A stretch of DNA of 64,000 nt from Stratiolaelaps scimitus (lineage: Eukaryota; Arthropoda; Arachnida; Mesostigmata; Laelapidae), in assembly GCA_019614645.1 (NCBI GenBank), contig JABWDB010000011.1, positions 6,211,501 through 6,275,500 on the forward strand, in the 5' to 3' direction. Positions within the stretch are counted from its first letter, which is position 1. Every line of letters starts with the position of its first letter. The notes beneath the pieces were generated by a model. It had not been told where the DNA came from. It ran no database searches and worked only from the letters and a program-made list of their open reading frames with translations. The position numbers and the translations under genes are program-made. Of the stretch, positions 25,409-37,985 are shown piece by piece.

Positions 25409-28271
25409 ACCTGGTGAGCGAAGAGAATCGCTTAAAACGTGCGTCTATCCCATCAATATAACCTAGACGCGACAGTATACAAAAAAACTTAATTGCTCAG
25501 TGCGCCCAACTCCGTAAAAGCATCTCCATGTGCAATAATGCGAAGTGTGTAAGCCCGGTGTTTGCCTTGATGATCCATATCTCCTAGTTTATTTCATTTC
25601 AGTCCCTGTTGTACTAACGAGCCACCCAGACCCTGCCGGTGTCTGTTCCGGACTCACTGCACAAACGAATCCATTCTAGTTATGTTTCCGCTGTATCAAG
25701 TCGAGACGATGTATGACGGTGATGTTGTTGGTATTGCTGTCATTTCAGGTAAGCACACCCGACGATTTGTCATTATGCCCGCATTGTACTATTTGCTTTG
25801 AACCAAGATAGATGGCCGGCGGAGTCCGGCAAGCCACATCAACCTTTGGACTTTCGTAAAGCCGAGGCGTCGACGTGAATCACCCCGAGGAGATTGCGCC
25901 AACGCAGACGAACCCGAGTAAAGGTACAGTGCATAGAGGTGCATAGAGGTCTGTAGGCGCGCGAGACGAGATCCTGTGTCGAGGGTTCGCGGATGTACGT
26001 CCCATCCATTTTTAGCTAACCGATATATACTTTCGTAGCGATCGACAACGATTCGCTCGTAGCCGACGTCAGGCTGAACTTGAAATGACATTGTACTACA
26101 CGCGCATTGCCTGTACCGTCGTTCTGTCATTCTGCCTGTCTGCGGCTGCCGCTGTTGACCGCTCATTATCCCAAATAGGTAGGTATTAACCCAAGCGTTA
26201 ATAACACGGGCCTACAAAGGAAGAAATGACGCCGTCAGGGTAATCAAATCAGAGCGAGCGGGCGGCTCAGCTAAGTGACCAAAGATTATGTAAAGCGGAC
26301 CACCCGGCCACCACGGTAGTAGGTATATATATATATACATAGCTTGGCTAAATAGTCACCACAATACTCGCCGTACCTTATCGGACATCATTCGTCGTGT
26401 TACGAACTGCCGGACGGTTACAGACGCCAGCTTCCTCATCCCATTGGTCTCGTATAATGCTACATGGGAGTCACCATGTAGCAGCAGTGATGTGATGACT
26501 ATAGCAATGTGCTGTACAATCTTACTTGACCGATAGTCCGCTGCATGCGGCTGCGGGCGCGGATAGCTCGGGTTCGTCAGGGTGCGATCCGGCACAAAAT
26601 CGGGCCACAAAATATACTTCCCCCCAAAGCACCATCAGCCCTCATAGCGCCGACGTTCTGACGCTGAAGCTTGTACGTTCTGAAATCTCTGCAGAACAAT
26701 ACGAGGTTGGCGGTTCGCCGGAGCGGATTCAACCGCCGGTGCATCTCGAGTTAGACGGGGCGGAGAGCGAGAGAGAGAGACATTACTGAGAAGAAAGTGT
26801 CGGCCTTCTCCGAGACACAGACATTGTCGGTCGCCTGATCGCTGTACGGTCCGATCCGGCCGAGGAGCGAGCAGTTGGATGTCGTCAAGAAGCAACGCCG
26901 ACGACGCCGAAGGAGCCGCTCTGCGCGAGTGGCGCAAATGAGAGCGGTGGCCATAACTCATCGCGCATCGATGTCGACATGTGTTGGTGTTTCTGAGTCT
27001 GCCGGTCTACGAGGGCACAACGTGTGTGCGGACTGAAAGCGACCACACAGGATGGCATCTGCCGTTACAGCGCTGTGACTGAATATTTTGCTGCGCATTG
27101 CCGTCGGTAGCCGGCAGTAATAATTGCTGTAGGTCGGTTGGCACCTCGTGTAGCTCTACTGCATGGGGTTGGCTCCGTCGTTCGCGAGGGAACCCGTGCC
27201 ACCGGTGATGTTCATCTCATTTCTCAACGGTGACGATCTCCATATTATGTTCGGGCAGTGTTTGAATGAAGATTTAGCAGCAGCCGCTGCCGCCGCCGCC
27301 ACAAAAGCGGTAGTTACTCATTAGCTATGTAACCCGACGGCGTCGGACGACATACGCTCTGCCTTTGGTGCCGATATCGCTCTGAACGTCGCTCGGAAGC
27401 ATGTGTGGTGATGAAGGTCGCATGAAGTGCAGGACATAGCAGGATGACTGAACGCTACGCTCCTGTGGAGACCCCCCTGTATGAGTCTTGGGACGGGGAA
27501 GCTTTGGGCATCGGATGAGAGAGAAATAGGCAGAGACATGAGATGGGAATGACTGCCCACAACTCAGAGGAAATTAGCGTTACGCCACCAGCTCGGGAAC
27601 AGAAGAAAAAGCTGTGACAGTCCCACCATCGGGATAACTCGATCGGCGTAAGGCCCTTGACGGCGGCCCCCTCTCATCAATGCTAATGATGCGGGCGCGG
27701 CTTACGCCACGTGTAAATGGTGTGGTCTCGTAGTGCACTGGCGAAATAGTAGAAGTTCGGCTGTAGTGCGGCTGATCGCGGTTAGTAGTTGTAGCATAGT
27801 GAAACTGTGGACTTGGGCAGGATGCTGCGCCTCAACCATTCGAGCGCTTACTCGCGAGTGATTTCCGAACAGTGATGGATGCCGAATGGACGAATGAAGT
27901 AGGGACTTCGATGCGGATGCTTATCAGGGCAGACGGTGTACTGATTTCTGCTATAGTTTGGCTGGATATTGTCCAATATATAGGTATGGACACGGAGCTG
28001 TGCGTCCCTTGCGATCGACGCGCGTGCACGAACTATTCGCGAGTTTGCCAATATCGAACCGTTGAAGGCTGCGGACTTCGGATCCGCTGCTAAATGTATC
28101 CGGACCTGTTTCCTGTCTGAGGGTGCCGCCGGCGGAACTTGCCATTGACGATGCAATGGCTTGGCATGCAGTACAAAGCGTTCGTCGGATCGAAAATACG
28201 GCTATTTGTATAGAACTTGGAAGGAAATGCCAGTTCAAACAATATGCACTCTGTGGGTCGCCTTCTCTGCA
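25409..28271. other. Gene-free or undetermined stretch
   Basis: Two opposite frames at about 26.4-26.8 kb (84 codons minus, 87 codons plus) have fairly ordinary composition but no recognisable domain. Otherwise nothing is seen. Confidence 0.35.
26458..26483. other. Perfect 10-bp stem-loop
   Basis: TGCTACATGG at 26458-26467 pairs with CCATGTAGCA at 26474-26483 around a 6-nt loop. Function unknown. Confidence 0.65.
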
Positions 28272-28312
28272 GTACCGTGGACGTTAAATGTTGGCTGAGA
28301 GTCTGCCCGAAA
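28272..28312 (+). repeat. 41-bp dispersed repeat, copy 1
   Basis: This starts GTACCGTGGACGTTAAATGT and ends GCCCGAAA. It matches the complement of 59198-59238 over 41 bp with two differences. Similarity stops sharply at both ends; at 28313 the sequence turns into a CT tract. It could be a conserved terminus of a retroposon or a TE fragment; I cannot name the family. Confidence 0.75.
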
Positions 28313-31300
28313 ATCTCTCTCTCTCTCTCTTTCTATATATATATATAGAGAGAGAGACAGGAAGGGGAGGATCCATAGTGTGCATATTGATCAGACCGGC
28401 TGATTTTTTTCCATTCACCATAGCTACGATCAAATGTGACACGCCCCCTGATCAAATCGCCCGGGCCCGGAGTTGCCACGAAACAGCAAACTGCTAAATC
28501 GTATTCGGGTGTCTTAACTAGCACAGGATGCTTCGTTTGGAGGCCTTGTGGGACGTGTTGAGAGTGAGCTCGCCCCTGTCCGGGTGGTCGCGCCTTGTCG
28601 GTCTCGGACCACCCGCGCGCTCGTTTTGCGCCTCGCCATCCTCCACGTCTCTCCGGTGGGCAAACATTCTACCTAGAAACTGTCAAAAACTGACCACCTC
28701 TAACCGAGCGCTCCCTGTCGTACGAACGCACCTCTCGGACTTCTCGCAGGCTCAATGCTACCAGCAGCATCGCTGATGTTGCGCGTACGTTTGCCGAGGT
28801 GACACATACACGCGGAGTGGCTGCTGGCGATCTCGATCACTAGCGAGAAGCACGGGACCTGCAACTATTTTCCGACTAGCGAAGGGTAACACCGTAGGCG
28901 AACTCGAGCTGTCTGCCTGCCTGCCTGCCTGCCCTCGAGCGGGACGGGCTTGGCCGGACCGCCAACCGCCCGCAGCGAAGCGGTCGGTGTCCAATTTGGC
29001 ATCTCACTTAAGTTTAGGCGCCGTTCGTAGAGGCGCTTGTTGCTCCCGGCCGGCTGCAACCCTGCGGCCAGAACCAGCCGACGAACGTCGCAGGTTCCGC
29101 CTTGTCACGCTATTGCTGCAACTGAACGGGCACTCTACAGACTCACGTGCGAACTTGCGCGCACACAAACGCGCCCCACTACATACGGTGGTAGTACCTT
29201 CTCAGCGAAGCACACGACACGCCCACACAGCTACCTGGCTCATACACTTTTCAGTGCAAAAACCTCGAGCCGTCGACCGCCAGCAGGCTCCGCGGCTGGC
29301 GACCTCGTAGCAATGGCTTCAGACGTTGAAAACGAGGCGCTCGAGCAGGCGCGGGCAGGTTTAGGGTGTCGGGAGTTGGCTGCCGCAAGGCGACAAGCAT
29401 GGGCAGGTCAGAGGAACTCTTCGTCAGAGGCAAAAGACGCCGCGATTGAAAGCATAGACGAGTCATTGGGAACGTGCTCCAACTGAACGAAACGAAGAGC
29501 GGGAACAGGGGACATAGGATCCGAACGACATTATATTAAGAGACGGCGAGAATGTGTTTCATTTTGAGCGAGGCTGGCCTTCAGTCCAGCACCCCTAGAC
29601 GGCTCGACAGTGGTTGGGACTGGAGCATTGACAGTGGAGCTCGTCTCCGGCTGAACTCAACTCATTCTCGCTCACGCAGACACAGAGGGCCACATCCCGC
29701 TCGCATCCAACGCCCTCGGCTAGTTACACGTGGTCAACGGGAGAGACCGTTGTAGGAGCCGGCCTACGGGGGGGCTGACCGACAGAGAGGCAGGCGACTA
29801 CGATAGAATTTAACTGAATGGATGGTGACTGAGCAAAATGAACCGGAGCTAGCGCAGACGCTGTGGGGCGAACCCGCCGCCACACGGACGCACATTCAGC
29901 AAACATGGAGGCCAGGGAAACTGTCTGCGGGAGGCGTCGCAGCGGCTACAGTCAGCGTACGACAGCCCAGCAACATGCTCGCTGTCCAGATCTCGCTGTC
30001 ACTCGACCAGCGGCACCCTAGCTCCTTGGCCTGTCTCGCGTCCTGTCCGCTAATACCGCCGGCTATTCTCGTCGCTCTCGCAATTGTTCGGTTTCTTCTC
30101 AATCGTGCCGAGGAGGAGAACGAGCGCACTTTGACTGTGGCGTTTGATTGTGGCTGTCTCCGTCCATCCTGATGTCCTGAATGCCCTTCACCGCCAGGCG
30201 GCCGACCGGTGAGCTACGCTAGGCGAGCGAACGAGGGGAGGTTTCGGGGGTCAGAGGCCGAGCTTGTGGTCAAGCGCCAAAGGGATCGGGGCGGCTGCGG
30301 TCGAGCACGGAGTATAATCGCCACCTTCACAATCAGAGATCGCAGGGCGAGCAGATGTTAAAAGCCGGACAAGAAGCCGAGAGTGGGACGATGGTTGGAG
30401 CTGGTTGGCTCGTTGGCTCCGTCCGCTGGCTGGTGATGACCTCTAGCAAATATCATCTGTCAGCATCCTCTCAAACGAGGGGATAGAGGGCATGCAGCAA
30501 AAGAAAGCTGCTGTCGAATCAAAAACTAGTGAGTCGCTAGATCCCAAGCCGTCCCCAGAACGCTATCTTATATAATAGCAACTATAGGTCGAACTGGTGG
30601 GCGCGGATAGCAAAAATTGCTATCGCTGTTCGCGTCGGGAAGTCTGCGCGGCTATTCTGCCGCCGCCGCAGCCGCAGCCGCCGCTTTGAGCGTCGGAAGC
30701 AGCAAAAAACTATAATGGTCATCTATGATGACAGCTGCAAAGAGGGTCGTCTCTCTTGGCATCGTTTGCCCGCAGGAGATCTGCATCTGCCAAGGTTCAA
30801 TAGGCAAAATGACCAGGGTGCGGTCCACGGCGGGGCGGGCTGACCCGCTCGAGGGTTTAACGATTGGCGATGGCTGACGCTAAGATGGTCACCGCTAAGG
30901 GTCACCGAGGCCCGGGCGGTGGAGCACCTCTGCAATCTTCTCGGCATCGCAATATCGAAGGAACTCTTAGCGACGTAATATGCATGACACCTGCGTAGCG
31001 GTACTGGCACGAGACATCCAACTTATTCGACGGGATCGAAACTCATTCGAGGGCTCATTTCCACACATGCATATGCGTTTGTGATCTGAGTCATCTACAG
31101 TGGTTTCACCTCAATTCACAGAAAGGAGATTGGAGTGAGCGCGCGAACGAGACGGATAGAGATAGAGAGACTTCGGAGTCGACATATGTTAGGGCATAGC
31201 GTTGAGTCTCTCGTCGGGCGTTTTCTGAGCGCTCATAGCGGCGGCGTCCAGAGCCCGAGCACTGGGCTGACTGACCAAGCGAGTCGCGTACTCTCGCGGT

Positions 31301-32787
31301 AGTCACGCTCACATCTAAGCACGATTATATCTAGCACAGGCACACGGTCACCACCGAAAAACGGGCCGGGAGGTTTACTCATACCCCTTGCGGCCGGTTC
31401 CCTGTCGAAAGCTTTTGTCACGTCAACAAATAGTGTGGTGGAGGTGGTGTCGAGCTGTCGGCACGCGTCGACCAGTTCATTGACTCGTCAGTCAATGGGT
31501 TATGTTGAGTTACTTCGATTCCTCCGCTCCTCGTGCTGCTGGCACTGCTCTCGGCGTTGCTTCTTGATCATTTCGCGAATGCCGTTAGCGTTTTGCTACA
31601 CGAACGCATCTTGACGCAACACTGCTGGCTCTGCGAGCCAGCCCCTGCCGCGTAGCGAAGGCTGCTTGTTTTGCTGCACGACACCGACGGCCATGAGAAG
31701 CAAGCACGGCTGCGGCTACGGCCATTACAGTTATTACAGAAAGCGCCAATCACCGATTTCGAGCACATACTCTTCGACGAACTAAGTAGCGCGCTCGTCG
31801 TCGAACGGCCTGCCGGTTGGCACAGGCCGAATCCGTTGAGCAGCGGAGAACAGCGCACACCGACAGGCCGCAAAGCCGGTAGCAGCTCACGAGCACTGTA
31901 CGGAGAGCCGGGCGTCGGCTGCTGGGGCTCGGCAGGGGGACCAGACCGGGATGCTAAATATGGGCTGGGAAACTGGGGGTTCACCCGCAGAAGCTGTGAG
32001 AGAGCTGGTGCCTGTTCGTTCGCTCATATCGTCTCCTTTTGCGTTGTTCGTTTCTCTCTCTCTCCTCTTTTCCTTTTCCGCACCCCAGCTTCGGCTGCCT
32101 CTGGCCACTCCTTGTACGGCGATCCCCCCTTGATGCCCTTCTGCACACGGCCATCGAGGGGCGTCGGTGTTCGTTTTCCCGGACCCCCTTAGTGTTCCTC
32201 CCGTTGCCAAGTGCCAGGCTTAACGGGATGGGTGCTCGCTCTCTCCCTCGTGTTCTCTGTCTCTCCTTGCACCCGGCCAGCCTGGTAGCCATCTTCAAAG
32301 CACAGTCCCCCGCCCCCCTCGAACGCTACCCCAGCGTTACCCTCGGTCATCGCCCGGGTGCGACCCCCGAGCAACTCCACCATGTTGATTATTTCCTAAT
32401 AATGCGTTTTAAAAGCTTTAAAGCCCCGCGAGCCACTCCTTCCGACCGCCCCATTCGGACGGTGTAGTGCCTGCCGCGGCGGTGAACATTGGGGCCGCTG
32501 ACGCTGCCGCGGCTGCTGCTGCCGCCGCCGCCGCTAGCACTGAAGAGTAGCCGCGACGGACCGGGGAGTTCGTCCTTTGGCGGGCTGGCGCTCGGCTCTC
32601 GGAGTCCGAGTGTCGCCTTCGGCTGACCGCTTGGCTTGCGGTACTGGCTCGGTCGTTCCTCCGTAGCCGCTGCAGCCGCCACTGCTGCCCCTGATCCTTT
32701 GGGTGCTGCTGCTGCTACGGCCGTCTGTTCCTGAGTCGAACGCACGCGGGAAACCCGCCGGGTCTCCGGCTCTTCAAGCGTCTCCAG
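28313..32787. other. GC-rich stretch without a firm gene
   Basis: A (TGCC)n run is at about 28914-28934. A 57-codon ATG frame at 29313-29486 and a frame at 31671-32192 have partly protein-like composition, but neither is supported further. Confidence 0.35.
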
Positions 32788-32880
32788 GCCCCGCCCAGCC
32801 CAGCGGGTGACGTCAGCGAGGCGGGCTTTTTCGATGCTGTTTCGTTCGCAATGAGATGGCGAGATTTTTTAACTATAAAA
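32788..32880 (+). promoter_or_regulatory. Candidate RNA polymerase II promoter (GC box, CRE, TATA)
   Basis: Three core motifs occur in a plausible order: a GC box (GGCCCCGCCC-like, from 32788), a palindromic cAMP-response element TGACGTCA at 32808-32815, and a TATA box TATAAAA at 32874-32880 preceded by a short T-rich stretch. A start site about 30 bp past the TATA would fall near 32904. No strong arthropod initiator (TCAGT) is positioned there. The motif spacing suits a real promoter, but the individual elements can occur by chance. Confidence 0.4.
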
Positions 32881-32899
32881 AGCGCCTCAGCGACGGCTC

Positions 32900-33526
32900 A
32901 TGAACAGCAGTAGCAGCAGCACGATGGTGGTGATGGTGGTGACCAATGGCAAGCCGAGGAAAGTTCTTGAAACGCGCCGCCAGCGTGGGTGCTCCAGAGG
33001 CCCCTTTGTTTATGTCCACCTTGGGGACATAGACAACCTGCCCCGCCTCTATAGCCTTCGCCTCGAACCCCCTTCTAGGTCTTGCCCCAAGTCGTTGCCG
33101 TCAGCGCCCCTCCAAAACCCCACTGCCCCTCAGCACTTCGGCATCATCCTGAAGACTACCCGAACTCCGAGAGCTCTCGTCGAACCCCCGCCCCCCAACT
33201 CGAACCCCCGGTCGACCGATGGCCTGTCCCAGTCTTCTTGGGGCCCAAATGAGTGGACATCGAACGGCGGCAGGCAGGGCTCTAAAACCATCTTGAAGAG
33301 GGAACCCATCAAGCGAACGCGATGTGTGCCGGCCGGGCACAGCAACGCTCACGGCGGCAGCGTTAGCGGCGGCAGCGGCAGCGGCCGCTGCATGGGTGGC
33401 AGCCCCCGCTGCCGCCGCCCCTGCAGCGGCTGCAGATCGAAGTTCGACTTCGTCGTTCCTCGTCGGCCTCCTGCCTCCCTCATTCTGCTGAATCCTCCAA
33501 AGTTGGATTCGTTTAGGCGTGCTTGA
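32900..33526 (+). CDS. Candidate exon or ORF, 208 codons, unknown product
   Basis: This is the most protein-like long frame in the window. It opens with ATG at 32900, with further ATGs at 32924 and 32933 that would lie better inside a transcript starting near 32904. The predicted product has a short Ser run (residues 3-7), a proline-rich middle (PPPP at 96-99), an ordinary mixed-composition stretch at residues 75-130, a basic cluster KREPIKRTR (133-141) and a Gly/Ser/Cys-rich tail from 145. Third codon positions are strongly G/C-biased in the middle, as expected of coding sequence in this GC context. No domain is recognised. The last quarter comes from a GGC/GCA repeat and may not be coding. 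Splicing inside the frame is possible. Confidence 0.35.
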   Translation: MNSSSSSTMVVMVVTNGKPRKVLETRRQRGCSRGPFVYVHLGDIDNLPRLYSLRLEPPSRSCPKSLPSAPLQNPTAPQHFGIILKTTRTPRALVEPPPPNSNPRSTDGLSQSSWGPNEWTSNGGRQGSKTILKREPIKRTRCVPAGHSNAHGGSVSGGSGSGRCMGGSPRCRRPCSGCRSKFDFVVPRRPPASLILLNPPKLDSFRRA

Positions 33527-35793
33527 TAAAGCAGCCCCCCCCCTGCTCTACCTGACGACGAGGCCTGACCTGTTTTCCTGCGTTCGCCAACGACCATTGT
33601 GTGTATGTGTGTGATCTTGATGGGGGCTGATTATGTGTAGAAGAAATCACCATAGCTTCACAACAACAGCGTGGATGATGGCTGATATTGAGAGTGCGTA
33701 ACTTCCCTTGGATCTCCCATCCACGGGACCAGTTCGCTGCTAGCGTAGTAGTAGGTGTATTTCAGTTAGTTACTGCGAGTTTTTCCCGTTCGATTGCGGT
33801 TCGACTAGCGATGCTGGCAGTGTCTATTGCTCAATGCGAGAAAGAACAAGCGATTATCGAAGGGGTCGCTAAAGCACTTGGTGTTGGTGTGAATATATAG
33901 GATTGGCCGGTACCCGACAACTCACAAGGTACCTGCCTAGCGAGCGTAGGCACACCCTTTAAATGAATGATCTACCACAGACGTCTTCAATTGATATCAT
34001 GACTATCGTGGGTAAGAATCGGTGATAGACGCCGTTCAAGTGTTGGTCTCAGACACGTTGAAGTTTCTTGCTGCAGCAAGTTCGTTTTTACACCCCCGGG
34101 GGACCACCATTGCCAGCTCCGACGCAAACATCTGCATAATATGCGCCGGGGGCAAATGACGCAGAGTACCCCCCGACCCGCGCACCCCTTGACCCCAGAC
34201 TGTTGCCACAATTCAAAACCTGAATGCGCACATCTAGGGGCAGCAGTTTCATCGATACGGCGCCTTCAAGAAAGCCAATAGAATGCAATGGACAGCAAAA
34301 AAAATCGCCATTTTGCCTTTGCAAGCCAGACAGTTACTTGTCCCCAGTTTACGACATAGATCGCGGCCAGCATTAGCGAAAGACGAACGATACCAACGGT
34401 AGCAATTTATCCGGGTTTGCCAATAGTCTTCCCGGCTGCTCTTGTTGGTTATCTAATATATTGCCCGAAATCAATTTCATCCCGGCGGCGCTTTAAGCGA
34501 TTTTAGCAGGGAGAGCCAGCACTGCAGATTCGAGGGCATTCGATTATTCGATGCCGCCAACAGCGCGACGCCGAGAAGTTTTTGCTGGCTGCGGCGGCGG
34601 CGGCGACTGGGGCGGCGGCTAGCCGGCTGCCTGCCTGTATCCTGCCCCTAGAATTTGCGTTAGTTGCAGAGGACGCCCGTCTCGGGTTGACTCGCCAGTC
34701 CCCCAATGCCCCGGCGAGTTGGCTACGGTGAGGGACATTGAAAGTATTGAAGTCCGTTGAAGCCCGCTCCACCATTGAAGTCGTTCATTGACGGAGAGAG
34801 AGAGAGAGCGAGCGAGAGAGAGAGTTGTCCACGCGGACTTCGAAGGACCTTTGCGGATGCGAGTTTGCAAACGATCGCCCGGCCGGCGCAATGACCAACG
34901 GCTTGTGAGCGTAGCCAAGTACTTGTTCGTTAGCGGGAGGCTAACCAATCGTATCTCAATGTCGATTCCAGCCAGCTCCCGCCAGCAGTCGGTGCAAGGG
35001 GACACTGAACGGGGTGTCGAATCGGGGCGGAAACCTCAGCGGCTGCCGTCCTCCCAGACGATCGCCGGAGCAGGCGAGCCAAAAGGTGCCAACGCGGAGG
35101 GCCAGGCGAAGCGGCCCAATCGAAGTTGGACCGCCACAGTCGGACGCGCCGTCGAGCAAAGCAACGCACGAAGGCAGGCGGGCCAACGCTAATTTTCGCC
35201 TCACTGACGATGAAGACGACAGGCTCCCCTTTTTCCTGACTTAGCTGACATTGTTAGATCGAGCCAATTTATTATTCAAGTTGCTTATCGTGGCGCAAGT
35301 CGACGCCGACCAGCCAGCGAGCGAGCGAGCCCGCCCGGCTTCCTCCAGTCTCGTCCCTGTTTTGTCCCTCGTTCATTTCGTGTTTCCCTCTAAAGAACAT
35401 GAGTGGGGCCGGGGTTCAGCAGTGGGAGTTGCGTTCTCCTAGCGAGGAAGTTGCTTCGAGGAAATTCAATGAGTTGGTTACAGCTACACAGTTATGTAGG
35501 CAGGCAGACAGACTTGGAGACAAGCAATCAATAACTGGTTCGTGAAGGCGTCGATGCTCACGCTCCTCTCGGCGCTGGTGAGGTTAGTCCCATTGAGACA
35601 ATAATCAAGACGACGAGAAACAGCTCGATGAAGAGAAGAAAATACGAAGCGCAATTCGCGCCACTTGAGCGGACAACGATGTCACATCGATGTTTGTATG
35701 GAGTTGGGGAATACGGAGAGAACATATCGAAGCGAGTATGAGAGTCAGGTCTCATCGCCTTGTTTTTTTGCTTTACGTTTCGCTTTCGAACGA

Positions 35794-35799
35794 TATGTA

Positions 35800-35869
<70 letters not shown>
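35794..35869. repeat. Longest (TA)n microsatellite in the window
   Basis: Over 30 TA units with two early TG interruptions. Confidence 0.95.
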
Positions 35870-35870
<1 letters not shown>

Positions 35871-36084
35871 CGTTTTTTTCTTGTCAGTGAACGCTCGGGG
35901 ATTGAACTAGGCTATCGTGACGGGAAAAGAACATTGGCGACTCAGGCAAGCTCCACAGCTTGATACACGTTCTCCGTTTATTCTGTCGGGATAACTTTCA
36001 CGCGGTTGGCAAGCGACTCCACTCCGCAACGGCGATGGGTATTTCTCCTCTAGCGTTAGGCGAAGAGCGAATGTAGATACAATT

Positions 36085-36180
36085 ATTGTATATATATATA
36101 TATATTATATATATACCATAATTGTATATATATTTATATATTATATATATACCATAATTGTATATATATATATATATATT
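36085..36180. repeat. AT-rich 36-bp minisatellite, about 2.7 copies
   Basis: The unit starting ATTGTATATATAT and ending TATACCATA occurs at 36085-36120 and 36121-36156, and a partial third copy runs to 36180. The copies differ by one or two bases within the TA tract. Confidence 0.85.
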
Positions 36181-37366
36181 ACGTGAGTCTTATACGCTAG
36201 TGCAACACGTTGCGAGGACATCGTCATGTCCAACACTGAAATGCGCTGTTCCCGTTTGGACGAAACGTATCCATTTCCGTGAGCCCGCCTACGTGGCTCG
36301 CCGACCCGAAGACTTCGGAGAGTTGATGCAAACTCGCTCTAGCGAATTCGTTTTCATTGGGATGACGCTAACGTCGTTGACGTCAGCAACGAACTGCCGA
36401 TCTTCTATTATTCCTGGTAACTTGTCTCAAGACGATGTCCCTCCCGAACGAACCATGAATAAATAGAGATGTCAACGCGTATTTCTGTAGCGTCTTCTAT
36501 CATGGACACGCGTGCAGCTCGCAGTTCCTTTTCGAGGGATGCTGTAGCAAATAATTTGTTCTTCACTGATTTTCACCGTCTCGCCGTACCCCCGATTCGC
36601 CCCGTGGCGGTATCTATTTAATACCCCCATAGCAATAGCATCGTCGGTCTACGCCTACGATTGACACGCTCCTACCCCCAGGGTCGAAGTCAGCGAACGA
36701 ACAACAGCCAGAGCTGTGCTGAACCCCCATTGCCGAGTGGGGCTATATATGCGTTTGGTGCAGGGGAGGCTCCCCGCTGGAGATCGTGTTCGGAGAGAGA
36801 TAGCTGTACACGGTGCGCCTCTTATGTAACCGTCATAAATGTCAATTGTGTAAGCGAATGTCAAGACCTCTCGAGCCGTCTAACACCACACGGTGATACA
36901 TATACGAGGGAGAGAGAGAGAGAGAGAGATATTTATATATACACATATCGATAAACGCAGGCATAACACTAGCCTTAGGCAGCAGAAGCCATAACAGCAT
37001 CTATGTATAATAGCGATTATATAAACGATCATATTGTAGTGCCAGTCTTTTTAATCCTAGCGCTCGTGATCTGCTATGTACAATCGCCCGAGCAGCTCGT
37101 CTCGTGCGGGTATCCACCCAGGCAAGGAGTGAAACGAAGTTTTCGACGAACAGTCGTCAGGTGAACAGCGATGAACGGGGCTTATACATAGGTGGATAGA
37201 AGATAGAGGATATTAGATATGTATACGGATTTATGTATGTCTGAATCCTATGTAGGGGCATTTTGTCCTAAGGGTGACGGTTGCACGATGTGCTCAGGGC
37301 CCGCCGTCCTGGGACAAATGCGTCGTTGACTACTTTCACCATATATATTATATATATATGTATATA

Positions 37367-37985
37367 CTGTGCTGCGCATAAACTTAAGGCACCCCTATAT
37401 TTCAGCAAATCCTTGCGTGGAGCATACATTTGAGGGATTTATTCCGTATTAGATTAATGTACGTGTCAAATAGCATACGCACCACAAAGAACAGCGCAGA
37501 TGACGTCGCATGCAGTAGCCTGCTACAATAAAATGTGGCATCTTTCGGGTGTGTAAAATGATAAGGCACCCTCAGTTATCGAGTGTTCTCGCTGAACTAA
37601 TTCTTGTTTTCTTGTGCTAATCAGTACCGTATGGCCCCGCCCTTGCTAATTAGGTAAGAGTAGTACTACGGAAGAGCAGTAGAAACAACGTAGTACCTTT
37701 TAGATTGATGTGCACCCTCAGTATACTATAATATTTAAAAAACATTGCCCAAATACTCACCAATTTCCAGTCTCTGGCCATTTTGTTGCGAACAAAGTTT
37801 AGTTGGGCAGTCATGTGGCGTTATTGAAGATGCGGTCTTGTTTTCATTTGCGCCCGTATGATATGCGGGTAACGCGTAGTTGTCCTTAAAACTGTTGATC
37901 TATGAACCTGAAGGCTTAACTGTTGCTTGATTGCTTCGCAACGTATGGTCGAATTCGAGACCAATCGACAAATGTGCATGGCAAT
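37367..37985 (-). mobile_element. Degenerate Tc3-like (Tc1/mariner superfamily) transposon
   Basis: One end is preserved. After a TA dinucleotide at 37365-37366, the terminal sequence CTGTGCTGCGCATAAACTTA (from 37367) leads into AGGCACCCC, a layout typical of Tc1-like terminal inverted repeats. A partial internal repetition of the AAGGCACCC motif occurs at 37563-37571, with a related GCACCCTCAGT at 37712-37722, reminiscent of IR/DR-type ends. A transposase remnant lies at 37758-37980 on the minus strand, reading toward this end. The opposite terminal repeat was not found in the next few hundred bases, and most of the catalytic domain is missing. Confidence 0.75.
37758..37980 (-). pseudogene. 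Tc3-like transposase fragment (pseudogene)
   Basis: The minus-strand translation from about 37980 to 37758 gives a stretch matching the linker between the helix-turn-helix DNA-binding region and the catalytic core of Tc3-like transposases. Recognisable pieces are AIKQQLSLQVHRSTVLR (second helix-turn-helix, family pattern I-K-x-x-L-x-L-x-V-x-R-x-T-V), MKTRPHLQ, then RHMTAQLNFVRNKMARDWKL (family pattern R-H-x-x-A-R-L-x-F-A-R-x-H-x-x-W-x-W-x-x-V). An in-frame TAA at 37823-37821 separates the last two pieces. Just past 37758 the frame loses the expected F-S-D-E motif with the first catalytic aspartate, so the protein cannot be functional. The family assignment comes from the motif order; no search was run. 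Confidence 0.8.

Larger units (their letters stand above)
33527..37364. other. Gene-free stretch
   Basis: Contains the long TA tract and the 36-bp minisatellite. No coding signal. Confidence 0.45.
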
